DNA from: Deltaproteobacteria bacterium Ga0077539
GTDB lineage: Bacteria > Myxococcota_A > Polyangia > Polyangiales > Ga0077539
DNA: 64,000 nt
Reading direction: 5' to 3'
Assembly: GCA_001465015.1 (NCBI GenBank)
Contig: LNEO01000172.1
Span: 22,346-86,345, forward strand
Numbering within the stretch: position 1 is the first letter of the stretch; every line of letters starts with the position of its first letter. The position numbers were made by a program, and so were the translations under genes. Under the pieces are notes generated by a model. The model made no database searches. It saw nothing but the letters and a program-made list of their open reading frames with translations, and was not told where the DNA came from. Below, piece after piece: positions 45,736 to 54,782 of the stretch.

Positions 45736-45741
45736 CGAGCG

Positions 45742-46869
45742 TCAGGGCAGCGACACGCCGAGCACGAAGAACATAAAGACGCCCACGATGAAGTGGGACA
45801 GGGTGGGGCCGATCAAGTGTCTTCGGCGCGAGAAGAGCCAGCCCCAGAACATCCCCGGCACGAAGGCGAGCGCCGCGAAGAGCGGGCTCATGTGCAGGTG
45901 ATTGACCGCGAACATGAGCGCCGACACGACGATCGCGCTCCACCTGCGCCGACGGTTGAGCAAGAAGCTCTCGAGCCCTGCCTGAAGCGCGCTGCGAACG
46001 ACGAACTCCTGAACGATCGCTGACGTCAGGTAGATCAGGATGAGCTTGACCACGAACGGCTGCTGCAGGCGCGTGACCCAATCGTGGTGCTCGAAGAGCG
46101 GCATCGCGCGCCACGACGGCCGCGTTTGCATGAGCAGCCACTTGAGCCCGACCAACACCGCGCAAAACGGGGGCGTCAGCAAGAGCGACTCCAAGAGCGA
46201 CCATCCGAACGCTCTTCGGCCGAGGCCGAACTCATCGAGCGGGTAACCGGTGTTGCGGACGTACCGCCACGCGCCGAGCCCCATGAGCGCGATGATCGGC
46301 ACGCTGATGTACGAGCTGCTGCTCGGAAGCGACTGCAGCCTGGGGAGCCACGAAATCAAGAGGGCGTAGCCGCTGAGCAACACCACGACCTTGACGATCA
46401 GCTCGCCGAGCGCGGCTCGACGACGCTCGCCCTCGAGCGAGTCGAACCCGGCGCGACGCACCCTGGCCGCGAGCCGCCGCGTGAGCAATCCCTGCAGCGG
46501 CGCGTGTCGCTCGATGCTCGCATACGAGAGCTGGAGCACCACGCTGTCTTCGAGCAATTGCACGGTCACGGGCCGAGGGAGTCGATCGAAGAAGCCGACT
46601 TCGCCGATGAGCTCGCCCGCTTCGATTTCGGCGATCGTGTGCTCGACGCTCGGTCGATGCACCTCCCGCTTTCGGACCTCGGCGCGACCGCTGACGAGGA
46701 CGTGCAGCGTGTCCGACGGGCTGCCCTCTTCGACGATGCGCGCTCCTGCCGCGCGCTCGAGCCACGAGGCGTCGACCTCGAGCGCGGCGATGGTGCCGTC
46801 GTCGAGTTCATCGAAGGGAGCCACACCGCGAAGCGTGCGGTCAGCGGACGGGGTGCTCAGTCGTTCCAC
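45742..46869 (-). CDS. Cyclic-nucleotide-binding domain fused to CPBP (CAAX-like) protease
   Basis: Residues about 12-125 form a cNMP-binding domain, with phosphate cassette GELIGEVGFFDRLPRPVTV (86-104). About eight membrane segments follow (from about 155) and make up a CPBP/Abi intramembrane protease domain. Its motifs are QEFVVR (287-292) in place of EExxxR, FAVNH (320-324) and SHF (358-360). The first motif Glu is Gln, so catalysis is doubtful. The protein could couple a cyclic nucleotide (or other ligand) to a membrane event. GTG 46869 lies 13 bases inside the preceding kinase gene, so the two are translationally coupled. Confidence 0.85.
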   Translation of the reverse strand: MERLSTPSADRTLRGVAPFDELDDGTIAALEVDASWLERAAGARIVEEGSPSDTLHVLVSGRAEVRKREVHRPSVEHTIAEIEAGELIGEVGFFDRLPRPVTVQLLEDSVVLQLSYASIERHAPLQGLLTRRLAARVRRAGFDSLEGERRRAALGELIVKVVVLLSGYALLISWLPRLQSLPSSSSYISVPIIALMGLGAWRYVRNTGYPLDEFGLGRRAFGWSLLESLLLTPPFCAVLVGLKWLLMQTRPSWRAMPLFEHHDWVTRLQQPFVVKLILIYLTSAIVQEFVVRSALQAGLESFLLNRRRRWSAIVVSALMFAVNHLHMSPLFAALAFVPGMFWGWLFSRRRHLIGPTLSHFIVGVFMFFVLGVSLP

Positions 46870-48341
46870 CGGCTGACAGGGCTCGCCGGATTGGTCTGGC
46901 GTGTCGAGGTCGAGTGTTGCCCGCTCGCGTGCGTTCGGTGCCGGTGCGAGTTGCGGCGGGTTGTTCGACGCGAGGGCGGGCTGTCCGGCGGCTCCGCTTC
47001 GCTGATGGAGTCGACGGCGGCGTCGGCCTCGCTCTCGGCGACGACCGCAGCGTCGCTCGACGCGGTCGTGGCAGCGCCGTCATCTGCGCCAATGACGCGA
47101 TCTGGTTGCGACAGCGACGCCGCTGCCGCGCGGATCACGGACCCCGCGCCTCCCGTGGTCGGAGCCTCGCGAACCCCAGTGCTCGTCGCGCGAACGGGCG
47201 CTCTTGGTCCCGCAGTGATGCGGGCGTTGGGCCTGAGCGTCGCGACGCCGATCAACGTCGAGAGCATCGCGATGCCCACGAGCCCCGCGGCGACGTACCG
47301 CTGGCGCACAGGCGGGTTCGGCCCTGTCGTGACGATCGCGCCTCCCTCGGCGAGCAAGCGAGCATCTGCGGCCGCGGCGTCGAGCGCGGCGAGAAACTCC
47401 TTCGCGGTCTGGGGACGCTTCGCCGGATCCTTCGCGAGCACCCGCTGCACGAGCTTCTCCAGCGACTCGGGGATCTGCCGCGCGGGCGCGAGCTGGCGCA
47501 CCGGCGGAGGAACGGTCTTGATGTGATGCGCCATCACGATGACCGCGTCGTCGTCAGTAAACGGCGGTCGACCGGTGAGCATGTGAAACAAGAGAACACC
47601 GACGGCGTACAGGTCGCTTCGGCCGTCGATCGGCTTGCCCTGCGCCTGCTCGGGAGACATGTAGCGGGGCGTCCCGAACACCGTCCCTTCTTGCGTCTGT
47701 AGCGCGTCGATCCCTCGCTCGCCGTCGCGGATCTTCGCGATGCCGAAGTCGACGACCTTGACGCTGTCGCTCTCGTTGGACTCGACGCCGTGCACCTTCG
47801 ACAGAAAGATGTTGTCCGGCTTGAGATCGCGGTGAACGATGCCTCTCGCGTGCGCTTCGTCGAGCGAGCGCAACACGCCGATCGCCGAGCGGATCGCGAA
47901 CTGCACGTCGAGCGCGCCCTCGCGCTTGATCCGCGTCGAGAGCATCTCGCCCTCGAGCAGCTCCATCGCCAGAAACAACAGCCGATCCGTCGTCTGACCG
48001 AAGTCGAAGACCGTCACCGTGTTCGGGTGCTTGAGCTGCGAGAGGGTCCGCGCCTCACGATGAAACCTCGCGGCGGTGTCCGGATCTCGCCCGAGGTCCT
48101 TGCGCAGAACCTTCAGCGCGACCTCGCGGCCCATCCCGGTCTGCTCCGCGCGGTACACCGTCCCCATACCGCCCGATCCGACGCGCCCGACGATGACGTA
48201 CCGCTCGGCGATCGTGGCTCCGAGCAGCGGATCCCCTTGAGCCGCTTCGATCACCGACGCCTCGAGCGGACGTCGCCCGTCGGACGGACACCGCTTCGTG
48301 CCTGGATCGAAGTGCGCGTTGCAGAGGGGACAGACGAGCAT
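46857..48341 (-). CDS. Ser/Thr protein kinase with zinc ribbon and membrane anchor
   Basis: The 494-aa product starts with a zinc-ribbon-like CPLCNAHFDPGTKRCPSDG (4-22, three Cys). The kinase domain (about 48-322) is complete: GSGGMGTVY (55-63), Lys77, HRDLKPDN (170-177), DFG (198-200), SPE (229-231) and DLYAVGV. One membrane segment at about 348-369 leads to a 120-residue Ala/Ser/Thr-rich tail outside the membrane with no clear sensor domain. Such Pkn kinases are abundant in Myxococcota. It is coupled to the cNMP-CPBP gene, which may be a target or partner. ATG 48341. Confidence 0.95.
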   Translation of the reverse strand: MLVCPLCNAHFDPGTKRCPSDGRRPLEASVIEAAQGDPLLGATIAERYVIVGRVGSGGMGTVYRAEQTGMGREVALKVLRKDLGRDPDTAARFHREARTLSQLKHPNTVTVFDFGQTTDRLLFLAMELLEGEMLSTRIKREGALDVQFAIRSAIGVLRSLDEAHARGIVHRDLKPDNIFLSKVHGVESNESDSVKVVDFGIAKIRDGERGIDALQTQEGTVFGTPRYMSPEQAQGKPIDGRSDLYAVGVLLFHMLTGRPPFTDDDAVIVMAHHIKTVPPPVRQLAPARQIPESLEKLVQRVLAKDPAKRPQTAKEFLAALDAAAADARLLAEGGAIVTTGPNPPVRQRYVAAGLVGIAMLSTLIGVATLRPNARITAGPRAPVRATSTGVREAPTTGGAGSVIRAAAASLSQPDRVIGADDGAATTASSDAAVVAESEADAAVDSISEAEPPDSPPSRRTTRRNSHRHRTHASGQHSTSTRQTNPASPVSRWND

Positions 48342-48465
48342 TCACCAGAGACTATACACTGAAGTTCGAGCGGTGAGTACCATCCGAGCACGGCGAAGGG
48401 TCGGGTGTGGTCGCAACACCGACCACGGACGAAGAGCGACGGTGGCGGGTGAGGGCGGTCGTTCG

Positions 48466-50451
48466 ATGGTAATGTCGTTGCGGAGTCTGATGAATCGCGC
48501 GCCTCGGCGAACGCCTGCCTGGTGGATGGCCTCTCTTTCGCTGCTCTGCGCGAGTTCGTTTGGTCGTGTCGCGTTGGGGCAGCTGTATATGCCTGCGCCG
48601 ACCGAGCGCACGACGCCCACCCCGTCCGCCAGACCCGCGAGCGCGTCGCTGCGTGCGAGCTTCGGGGTCGCTCGTTGGCTCGATCAGCTCAACTCGCCAA
48701 ACGCGAGCGCGCGGCTCGGCGCAGTGCAGTCGCTCGTGCGCTATGTCGGCAACGATCGTCTCGTTCTGGACGAAGCGATCGAACGAATCGCAGAGCGTCT
48801 TCGCGCCGAGTCCGAGCCAGAAGTGCAAGCCGCGATCGTCGACGGCCTCGCGTCGCTCGCGCGAGAGCGCGCCGTTCCGCTGTTTTTGTCGACGTTGTCC
48901 GCGCGCGGATCGCTCTCGCCGCAAGCCGCTCGCCGCGCCCTCGAGCTGTGCGGGCCTCAGCTCGATCGCGATGGCATCGACGCCCTCGCGCGCGCCATCG
49001 AGAGCGGCGCGTTCGCTGGATCCGACGAGACGCGAAGCCTGGCGATCGTGGCGCTTTCGGTCGCTCCCGACGAGCCGTTCTCCGATCGGGTCGCAGCGTC
49101 GCGAACCAACCCAGCGCGCATCGCGATCCTCCTCGAGGCCATCGGCCGACGGGGCGACGGTCGCTGGGGATCGGCCGTAATCGAGCAGCTCGCCGCAGAT
49201 CAGGGCTTGGTGTTGATCGCTGCGATTCGCGCGGCATCCGAGCTTCGAATCCTCGAGGCTGCCTCGTACCTCGCGCGGCTCGTCCGCGTGGCGACGACCC
49301 CTTCGGACGTGCAAATCGCCGCGGTTCGCGCGCTCGCGGTGGTCGGCGCGGGAGACCCGGACGCGACGAGAGAAGCGCTCCGCGCCGCGCTCGACCGCCC
49401 CGCGACCGCGGCCATCGCGCGCAGCGCCATCGCGAAGCTTGGAATTCGAGCGCTCACCGAGCAGCTCGCCCGAGGACTCGACGCGGTCTGGATCGTCGAT
49501 CGACGAGAGACCGCGGAGGCTCTCGGAGACCTCGGCGGCCCCGACGCGGCGCAGCGCATCCGCGCGGCGCTCGCCAACGAGAGCGACGGGATGCAGCGGC
49601 GAATTCTCTGGCGAGCGGCGCTTCGCGCGGACGACACGAGCACGGTCGCGGCGCTCGCGTCGGCAGCGGCCAGCGACTCCGCTGCGCGCTGGGCCGCGCT
49701 CGAGCACGGCGTCGGTCGCGGACAATATCCACGAATCGCTTCTGCCCGCGCCGAAGCGCAGCGCGGCGACGTGTCGGCCATGGCGCTGCAATGCGCGCTC
49801 GGCGACAGCGAACCCGCGTTGTCGCGGCTTCGCTCGGAGCAGGCCGCGCAGCGAATCGATGGCTACTGGGCGCTCTCGTTCGCGCCGAGCGCCGACGTGC
49901 CGCGAATCGCCGCTGCGTTCGAGCGAGAGACCGACGTGACCGCGCGGCTGATCGCGTTGTTCGCCCTCGCGCGGTCGTCGGACGCGGGCGCGACGCGTGC
50001 CCTCGAGCGCGCGTGGCCGTCGAACGTCGACGGCCCCCTCGAGGTCGAGACCGTGCTTCTCGCCGAGCTGCTCAGCGCTCGATCGAGCGCGCTTCCACGC
50101 CTCGGATTGCGGGCGATGCTCGAAGACGATCGCCCGTTTGTTCGCGCGGTCGCGCTGTCGGTCGCTGCTCGCGCTGGCGATGGTCCGACGCTGTCGGCCG
50201 CCCGTCGGTTGGCGACGACTGACCCGTCTCTGGATGTTCGCGCCGTCGCTCAGGCGTCGATTCGATCTGCAGTGGATCCGAGGATCGCTCGCGGAAGACA
50301 ATCGTTGCACGCGACGGGTCTCGCGCCGAACGCGTTGTGGATCGTCTGGCTACCAGATGGACACTTCGCGCTGACCGTCGGAGCAAGCGACGGGACGCTG
50401 CTCGTTCCGGGCGTTCCCGCGGCGGACTTCGACGTCGAGCGAGTTCGCTAA
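48466..50451 (+). CDS. Exported HEAT-repeat protein
   Basis: The 661-aa product has a signal peptide (about 18-42, MASLSLLCASSFGRVALG) and then about twelve HEAT-like helical pairs rich in Ala, Arg and Leu (for example ARLGAVQSLVRYVGND, PEVQAAIVDGLASLARE and DVQIAAVRALAVVGAG). These form a superhelical scaffold for protein binding, here in the periplasm. The last ~60 residues (IVWLPDGHFALTVGASDGTLLV) are beta-like. Start ATG 48466 with GAGGGCGG upstream; ATG 48472 also possible. Divergent from the kinase with 124 bp between starts. Confidence 0.8.
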   Translation: MVMSLRSLMNRAPRRTPAWWMASLSLLCASSFGRVALGQLYMPAPTERTTPTPSARPASASLRASFGVARWLDQLNSPNASARLGAVQSLVRYVGNDRLVLDEAIERIAERLRAESEPEVQAAIVDGLASLARERAVPLFLSTLSARGSLSPQAARRALELCGPQLDRDGIDALARAIESGAFAGSDETRSLAIVALSVAPDEPFSDRVAASRTNPARIAILLEAIGRRGDGRWGSAVIEQLAADQGLVLIAAIRAASELRILEAASYLARLVRVATTPSDVQIAAVRALAVVGAGDPDATREALRAALDRPATAAIARSAIAKLGIRALTEQLARGLDAVWIVDRRETAEALGDLGGPDAAQRIRAALANESDGMQRRILWRAALRADDTSTVAALASAAASDSAARWAALEHGVGRGQYPRIASARAEAQRGDVSAMALQCALGDSEPALSRLRSEQAAQRIDGYWALSFAPSADVPRIAAAFERETDVTARLIALFALARSSDAGATRALERAWPSNVDGPLEVETVLLAELLSARSSALPRLGLRAMLEDDRPFVRAVALSVAARAGDGPTLSAARRLATTDPSLDVRAVAQASIRSAVDPRIARGRQSLHATGLAPNALWIVWLPDGHFALTVGASDGTLLVPGVPAADFDVERVR

Positions 50452-50553
50452 CGGGTTCGCGGAGGCTTCGGGGGAGGGCACGACCCGATCGGGTCGAAAA
50501 CTGGCAGGACGATCCAAGATCGCGCATCCTCCGCCGCTCGCTCTCGGGCAACG

Positions 50554-50560
50554 AAGGAGG
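50554..50560 (+). promoter_or_regulatory. Shine-Dalgarno of xseB
   Basis: AAGGAGG lies six bases before GTG 50567 and only three before GTG 50564. It supports the second GTG. Confidence 0.65.
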
Positions 50561-50566
50561 TCGGTG

Positions 50567-50833
50567 GTGGCGGAAGCAGCAGAAGTGAACGCGTTGGCGG
50601 GACAGTCCCTCGAAAAAATCCTCGAGCGGCTCGGCTTGGTGGTCGACAAACTCGAGCGCGGTGACGTTCCGCTCGAGCAAGCGCTGTCGATGTTCGAAGA
50701 GGGCGTCTCGCTCGCCCGCGAGGGACAACGGCGCCTCGACGCCGCCGAAGCTCGAATCGAAACGCTCGCGGCGGACGGCTCGGTCACCGAAATCGCAGTC
50801 GCGACCGTGGCACGAGATGGCGCATCCGGCTGA
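50567..50833 (+). CDS. xseB: Exodeoxyribonuclease VII small subunit
   Basis: XseB binds XseA to form exonuclease VII, which degrades single-stranded DNA. The 88-aa product has the family's helical hairpin: SLEKILERLGLVVDKLERGDVPLEQALSMFEEGVSL, with conserved Leu-Glu and Gly-x-x-(P/L)-Leu-Glu positions, followed by the second helix with Leu-Asp-Ala-Ala-Glu. No xseA is found in the window. It is 115 bp after the HEAT gene. Confidence 0.9.
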   Translation: MAEAAEVNALAGQSLEKILERLGLVVDKLERGDVPLEQALSMFEEGVSLAREGQRRLDAAEARIETLAADGSVTEIAVATVARDGASG

Positions 50834-51129
50834 ACGCCAGACGCGAGAAATCGCAGGTTTCAGCGACAATTTCGTGAAGGAACAGCGCGTGCTCTGCACC
50901 TAGCACCCGGCGCCCGCGCGGCGCGGCGATGCCTTTTGACGAAGCATCGCGGCCGCTCGGTGGAGTTTTTGCTCTTCGCCATATCGTCATGGAGTAGACG
51001 CGTTTGAGGTCGCAATGTTAGACCTCGCGCGGTTTCTGGGCCCGAATGGTTGTTGATCGACCTCGTCGGTCGACGCGCAGCGAGAAATGCTTTCCGCTGC
51101 CCAACGGGCGCTCACGGAGGAACATCAGG
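50834..51129. other. Intergenic region upstream of the OmpA-type gene
   Basis: About 296 bp without a gene. Two inverted repeats are visible: GCGATGC/GCATCGC (50926-50932 and 50944-50950, loop 11) and GAGGTC/GACCTC (51006-51011 and 51021-51026, loop 9). The first may end the xseB transcript, the second lies in the likely promoter or leader of the next gene. Neither is followed by a T-tract. Confidence 0.4.
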
Positions 51130-53550
51130 ATGTCCAATCCACGTCGCGTTGCATGGCTCCTCGTCGCTGCTCAAGTGGGCATTGCGGCGTTTGTCGTCGC
51201 CACTCCCGCCGAAGCGCAACAGCGCGCTCCCCAGGCGGCCGACGACGATGACGAGGACGAAGACGAGCCCCCGGCCGGCTCGGCCTCGAACGCAACTCAG
51301 AGCTCCGGCGCGAGCGCTGCTTCGCAGCCCGCCGCGAGCGGAGGGTCGAGCGCGTCGAGCACTCCCTCCACCCCAACGCCCGCAGCCAGGCCGCGCACTC
51401 ACGCGGATTTTCCAGGCGCCGATGAGACCGAAGAAGATCGCGAATCCCGTCGCGACCGCATGATCCACCGCTACAGCGGGCTGAGCGGCGCGGTCGGCCT
51501 CGTGCACATGCAGACCGCTGAAGGCGGCAGCGAGCAGACCTTCCGCTTCGGTCTCATGGCCGAGTACTTCGGCGCGCAGGGCTTCCTGCGTCCTTCGGGC
51601 AACGCGATGTTCCCGTTGCCCGCGGGATTTCAGCAAGAGGACTCGAGCCGCATCGGCGCGACCCTCACCGCGTCGTATTCGCCCATTCGCTACCTCGAGA
51701 TCTTCGCGGCCCTCCGGTCCTTCGCAGTGTCCAACAGCAACGAGACGCCGCGGCTGTTTCAGACGCTCGGCGACTCGCAGCTCGGCGCAAAGGGTATCTT
51801 CCCGATCGTCCGAGGCCTCACGCTCGGCGCGAGCGCGAGCGTGATCATCCTCAATCGAGCCGGCGGCATCGGCGTCAACGGCGAGGGCACCAGCGCGGAC
51901 TTCCGACTGCTCGGCACCTTCGACCTCGGCCAGGTCACCGCCGCGCCGATCCGCATTCACCTCAACGTCGGCTACACGCTCGACAACAGCGCGCAGCTCG
52001 TTCGCGACACCGAGCTCGCGCGTCAGCGCAACACCCCGGGCTACAACGCCTCGGACTGCGCGACGCCGTCGACGGACCCGACCTCGCGCTGGGCGCGCAA
52101 CGCCGCGTGCCACGTCGAGGTCACCCGAGGCGAGCGCTACGCTCTCGGGATCAACCGCGCCGATCGCCTCCGCGTCGCGATCGGCGTCGACGCCAAGATC
52201 GAGACGACCGCCATCGGGTTCGCGCCCTTCGTCGAGTGGAACGCGCCCATCCCCATCATCCGCAACGGCTACATCTGCTGGCAGCCGACGCGCGACGTCC
52301 CCAGCGCCGTCGCAGGCGACGACGACCGTTGCTTCAGCGACTTCTCCGCGATCAGCACGATGCCCTCGTCGCTCACGCTCGGCACCCGCGTGTGGACCCC
52401 GCACGCCCGCGGACTCGGCGCGATCCTCGCCGTCGATATCGGCACGACCGGCACGAGCACGTTCGTTCGTGAGCTCGCGCCGAACACGCCGTGGATGTTC
52501 TACTTCGGCCTCGGCTTCGCACACGATTTCAACCCGCGCACCCGCCGCGTCCCGGTCGAGCGCGTCGTCGACCGCGTCGTCGAGCGCGACAACACCCCCG
52601 TGGGCGGCGAGATCGTCGGCACCATCACCGACAGCGAGTCGCACCGACCGATCGCCAACGCCACCGTCGAGATCGTCGGTCACCCCGACTTCGGCAACTT
52701 CGCGACCAACGCGCAGGGCCAGTTCCGGTCGCGTCGCGTCGCGCCAGCACAGTACGAAGTCCGCGTTCGCGCGCCGGAGTACTCGGACAACACCTGCCGC
52801 GGCACCGTCCCGGCGCCGACCGGCGACAGCCGCACGTCGCCCGACACGACCATCAACTGCGAGCTGAGCATCATCGCGCGCCGCGGAATCGTCGCGGGCC
52901 GCGTGACCGCCGAGGGCGGCGCCGCCGTCTCCGGCGTCAGCGTGACCCTCACGCCTGCCGCTGGCATCACGGTCCCGCAAGGCGAGACCGCGCCGGCTCC
53001 TGTCACCGCGCAGACCGGCGCTGATGGCGCGTTCCGCTTCGAGAACGTGCTGGCCGGCGGATGGACCGTCCGCGTCGACCAGGGCGCCACCACCCGCGGC
53101 TCGGCGCCGCGCAACATCGACGTTCGCGCTCGCGAGACCGCGGCCGCCGACGTTCAGGTCGCGGCGTCCGACGTCCGCGGCTTCCGCATCCAGGGCCGTC
53201 AGGTCACGGTCCCCGACCAGGTTCACTTCGTGACCGACTCGGCCGACATCATGCCCGACTCGCAGACGCTCCTCGAGCGCATCGCCGACTTCATGAATCG
53301 GCACCCCGAGCTGCGCTCGGTCGAGATCCAGGGCCACACCGACAACCAGGGCCCGCGTCCGCGCAACCAGGCGCTCTCGCAGCAGCGCGCCGAGTCGGTT
53401 CGCACCGCGCTCGTCAACCTCGGCGTCGGAGCAGATCGCCTCACGGCTCGCGGATTCGGTCCCGATCGCCCGATCGGCCCGAACCTCACGCCTGCTGGCC
53501 GCGCGCGTAACCGTCGCGTCGTGTTCGAAATCAAGCAGCGCGGCCGCTGA
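51130..53550 (+). CDS. OmpA-family outer-membrane protein with regulatory-like repeats
   Basis: The 806-aa protein has a signal peptide (1-28, ending PAEA), an Asp/Glu-rich run and a Ser/Ala/Pro-rich linker (30-90). A putative beta-barrel spans about 110-470. Two carboxypeptidase-regulatory-like modules follow (GEIVGTITDSESHRPIANATVEI and IVAGRVTAEGGAAVSGVSVTL). The C-terminal OmpA domain (about 700-806) contains IQGHTDNQG, LSQQRAESVRTAL, LTARGFGPDRP and AGRARNRRVVFEI, including the peptidoglycan-binding Asp and Arg. It should anchor the outer membrane to the cell wall. ATG 51130 is preceded by GGAGGA (51116-51121). A Lys-poor, Arg-rich composition and strong GC bias match the neighbours. Confidence 0.9.
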   Translation: MSNPRRVAWLLVAAQVGIAAFVVATPAEAQQRAPQAADDDDEDEDEPPAGSASNATQSSGASAASQPAASGGSSASSTPSTPTPAARPRTHADFPGADETEEDRESRRDRMIHRYSGLSGAVGLVHMQTAEGGSEQTFRFGLMAEYFGAQGFLRPSGNAMFPLPAGFQQEDSSRIGATLTASYSPIRYLEIFAALRSFAVSNSNETPRLFQTLGDSQLGAKGIFPIVRGLTLGASASVIILNRAGGIGVNGEGTSADFRLLGTFDLGQVTAAPIRIHLNVGYTLDNSAQLVRDTELARQRNTPGYNASDCATPSTDPTSRWARNAACHVEVTRGERYALGINRADRLRVAIGVDAKIETTAIGFAPFVEWNAPIPIIRNGYICWQPTRDVPSAVAGDDDRCFSDFSAISTMPSSLTLGTRVWTPHARGLGAILAVDIGTTGTSTFVRELAPNTPWMFYFGLGFAHDFNPRTRRVPVERVVDRVVERDNTPVGGEIVGTITDSESHRPIANATVEIVGHPDFGNFATNAQGQFRSRRVAPAQYEVRVRAPEYSDNTCRGTVPAPTGDSRTSPDTTINCELSIIARRGIVAGRVTAEGGAAVSGVSVTLTPAAGITVPQGETAPAPVTAQTGADGAFRFENVLAGGWTVRVDQGATTRGSAPRNIDVRARETAAADVQVAASDVRGFRIQGRQVTVPDQVHFVTDSADIMPDSQTLLERIADFMNRHPELRSVEIQGHTDNQGPRPRNQALSQQRAESVRTALVNLGVGADRLTARGFGPDRPIGPNLTPAGRARNRRVVFEIKQRGR

Positions 53551-53597
53551 GCGATCGGCGAGCGCAGCGCCCGCAGCATCGTGCACAATCGCGATCT

Positions 53598-54713
53598 GTG
53601 CGCGCACTCCTCGCCTCGATCGCCCTCGTCGTAGCAGCCTGTCGTCCTGGGGAGGGCGATGATCGGACAGCGTCGGTTTCCCGCTCTGCGGGCAGCGCGT
53701 CGAGCGCTGTCGTCGACGCATCCCCGCCCGTCGTCGACGCGAGCGTCACGGACGCCGCCTCGGCTGCGAGCGCGACGCGCGACACGCTGGCGCTGGCCTC
53801 TGCGCGCGCGTCAGGCGGCCCAGTGAGCACAGCGGAAGACGCGGCGTGGTTTCCGTTGAAGGTGCTGGAGGTGATCGCGCGGTCTGCGCATGGTCTGCCC
53901 GCGCCGTCGGCGCCCGCGCTTCGTGAGGACGTCACGGTGTGGACCGTCGCGCTCCCCGCGGCGGAGACGACCCTGTCGCTCGACGCCCGCGTCGCGGTTT
54001 GCGTCGAGGTCCAACGGGCTCTTCCCGCGGTCGCGTGCGAGACCGACGTCGCCGAGCTCCGCGGAATCGAGCGCGCTCGTTGGGTGTTCGCGTGGCGCAG
54101 CGACGGCCCGCCGCCGCGCGCCAACTTGGCAACGCCGCTTCGAGCGCTCTCCAGGCTCGGTCCCGGCGTGTGCCTGCGCTCTGCCGAGCGCACGCTGCGA
54201 ACGCTGGAGCTGTCGATCACCGCGAACGACATGGCGTCGCTCGGCGAGGCGCTCGCGCTGCTGACGGTCGCGCCGCGCATGGCCGAGCTCGTGCTCATTC
54301 GCGCAGAGAATCGAGGGACAGAAATTCGAGCGGACCTCTCGTGGCCCACCGATCGAGCGGACCGCACCGCGGGCGATCTGCGTTCGGACCCGTGGCCTCG
54401 ACGCTGCGGCGAGCGAGCAGAGGTCCTCGCAGGAGACGCGACCGCCCTTCGAGCGCTCACCGCGCTGAGCGGAACCCCAGCGCGCGGCGTGATCGTCGAG
54501 CGCGCGTCGAGGCAGTTCATCGTCACGGTCGGAGATCGAGTCGGCGACGCAGAGATCGAGTCCATCGATGACGCTCGAGTCCGAGTGCGACGCGCTGTTC
54601 GCGGCCGCGCTCAATCGATCTCGATGCCGTTCCAAGGCGCCGGAACCAACCCCGCGCGCGAGGCCCGTCCGCCCCTCGTTTTGCCGCCCGAACCAGCGCG
54701 CGGCTTGCCCTGA
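53598..54713 (+). CDS. Lipoprotein of unknown function
   Basis: The 371-aa product begins with a lipoprotein signal (ASIALVVAACRP, lipobox Cys15), then a long Ala/Ser/Val/Asp-rich low-complexity linker (16-80). The rest is a globular region without a family I recognise; it has Cys residues near CVEV, CETD and CLRSAE and a repeated hydrophobic/Arg pattern. The C-terminus is Pro-rich. GTG 53598 is the start. It lies 47 bp after the OmpA-type gene and might be cotranscribed with it. Confidence 0.75.
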   Translation: MRALLASIALVVAACRPGEGDDRTASVSRSAGSASSAVVDASPPVVDASVTDAASAASATRDTLALASARASGGPVSTAEDAAWFPLKVLEVIARSAHGLPAPSAPALREDVTVWTVALPAAETTLSLDARVAVCVEVQRALPAVACETDVAELRGIERARWVFAWRSDGPPPRANLATPLRALSRLGPGVCLRSAERTLRTLELSITANDMASLGEALALLTVAPRMAELVLIRAENRGTEIRADLSWPTDRADRTAGDLRSDPWPRRCGERAEVLAGDATALRALTALSGTPARGVIVERASRQFIVTVGDRVGDAEIESIDDARVRVRRAVRGRAQSISMPFQGAGTNPAREARPPLVLPPEPARGLP

Positions 54714-54782
54714 GCTCGAGCGCTCCTCCGCGTAGGCGCTTGACGCGCCGCCGCTCGGAGAATTACCTGCGATCCCACGCTC

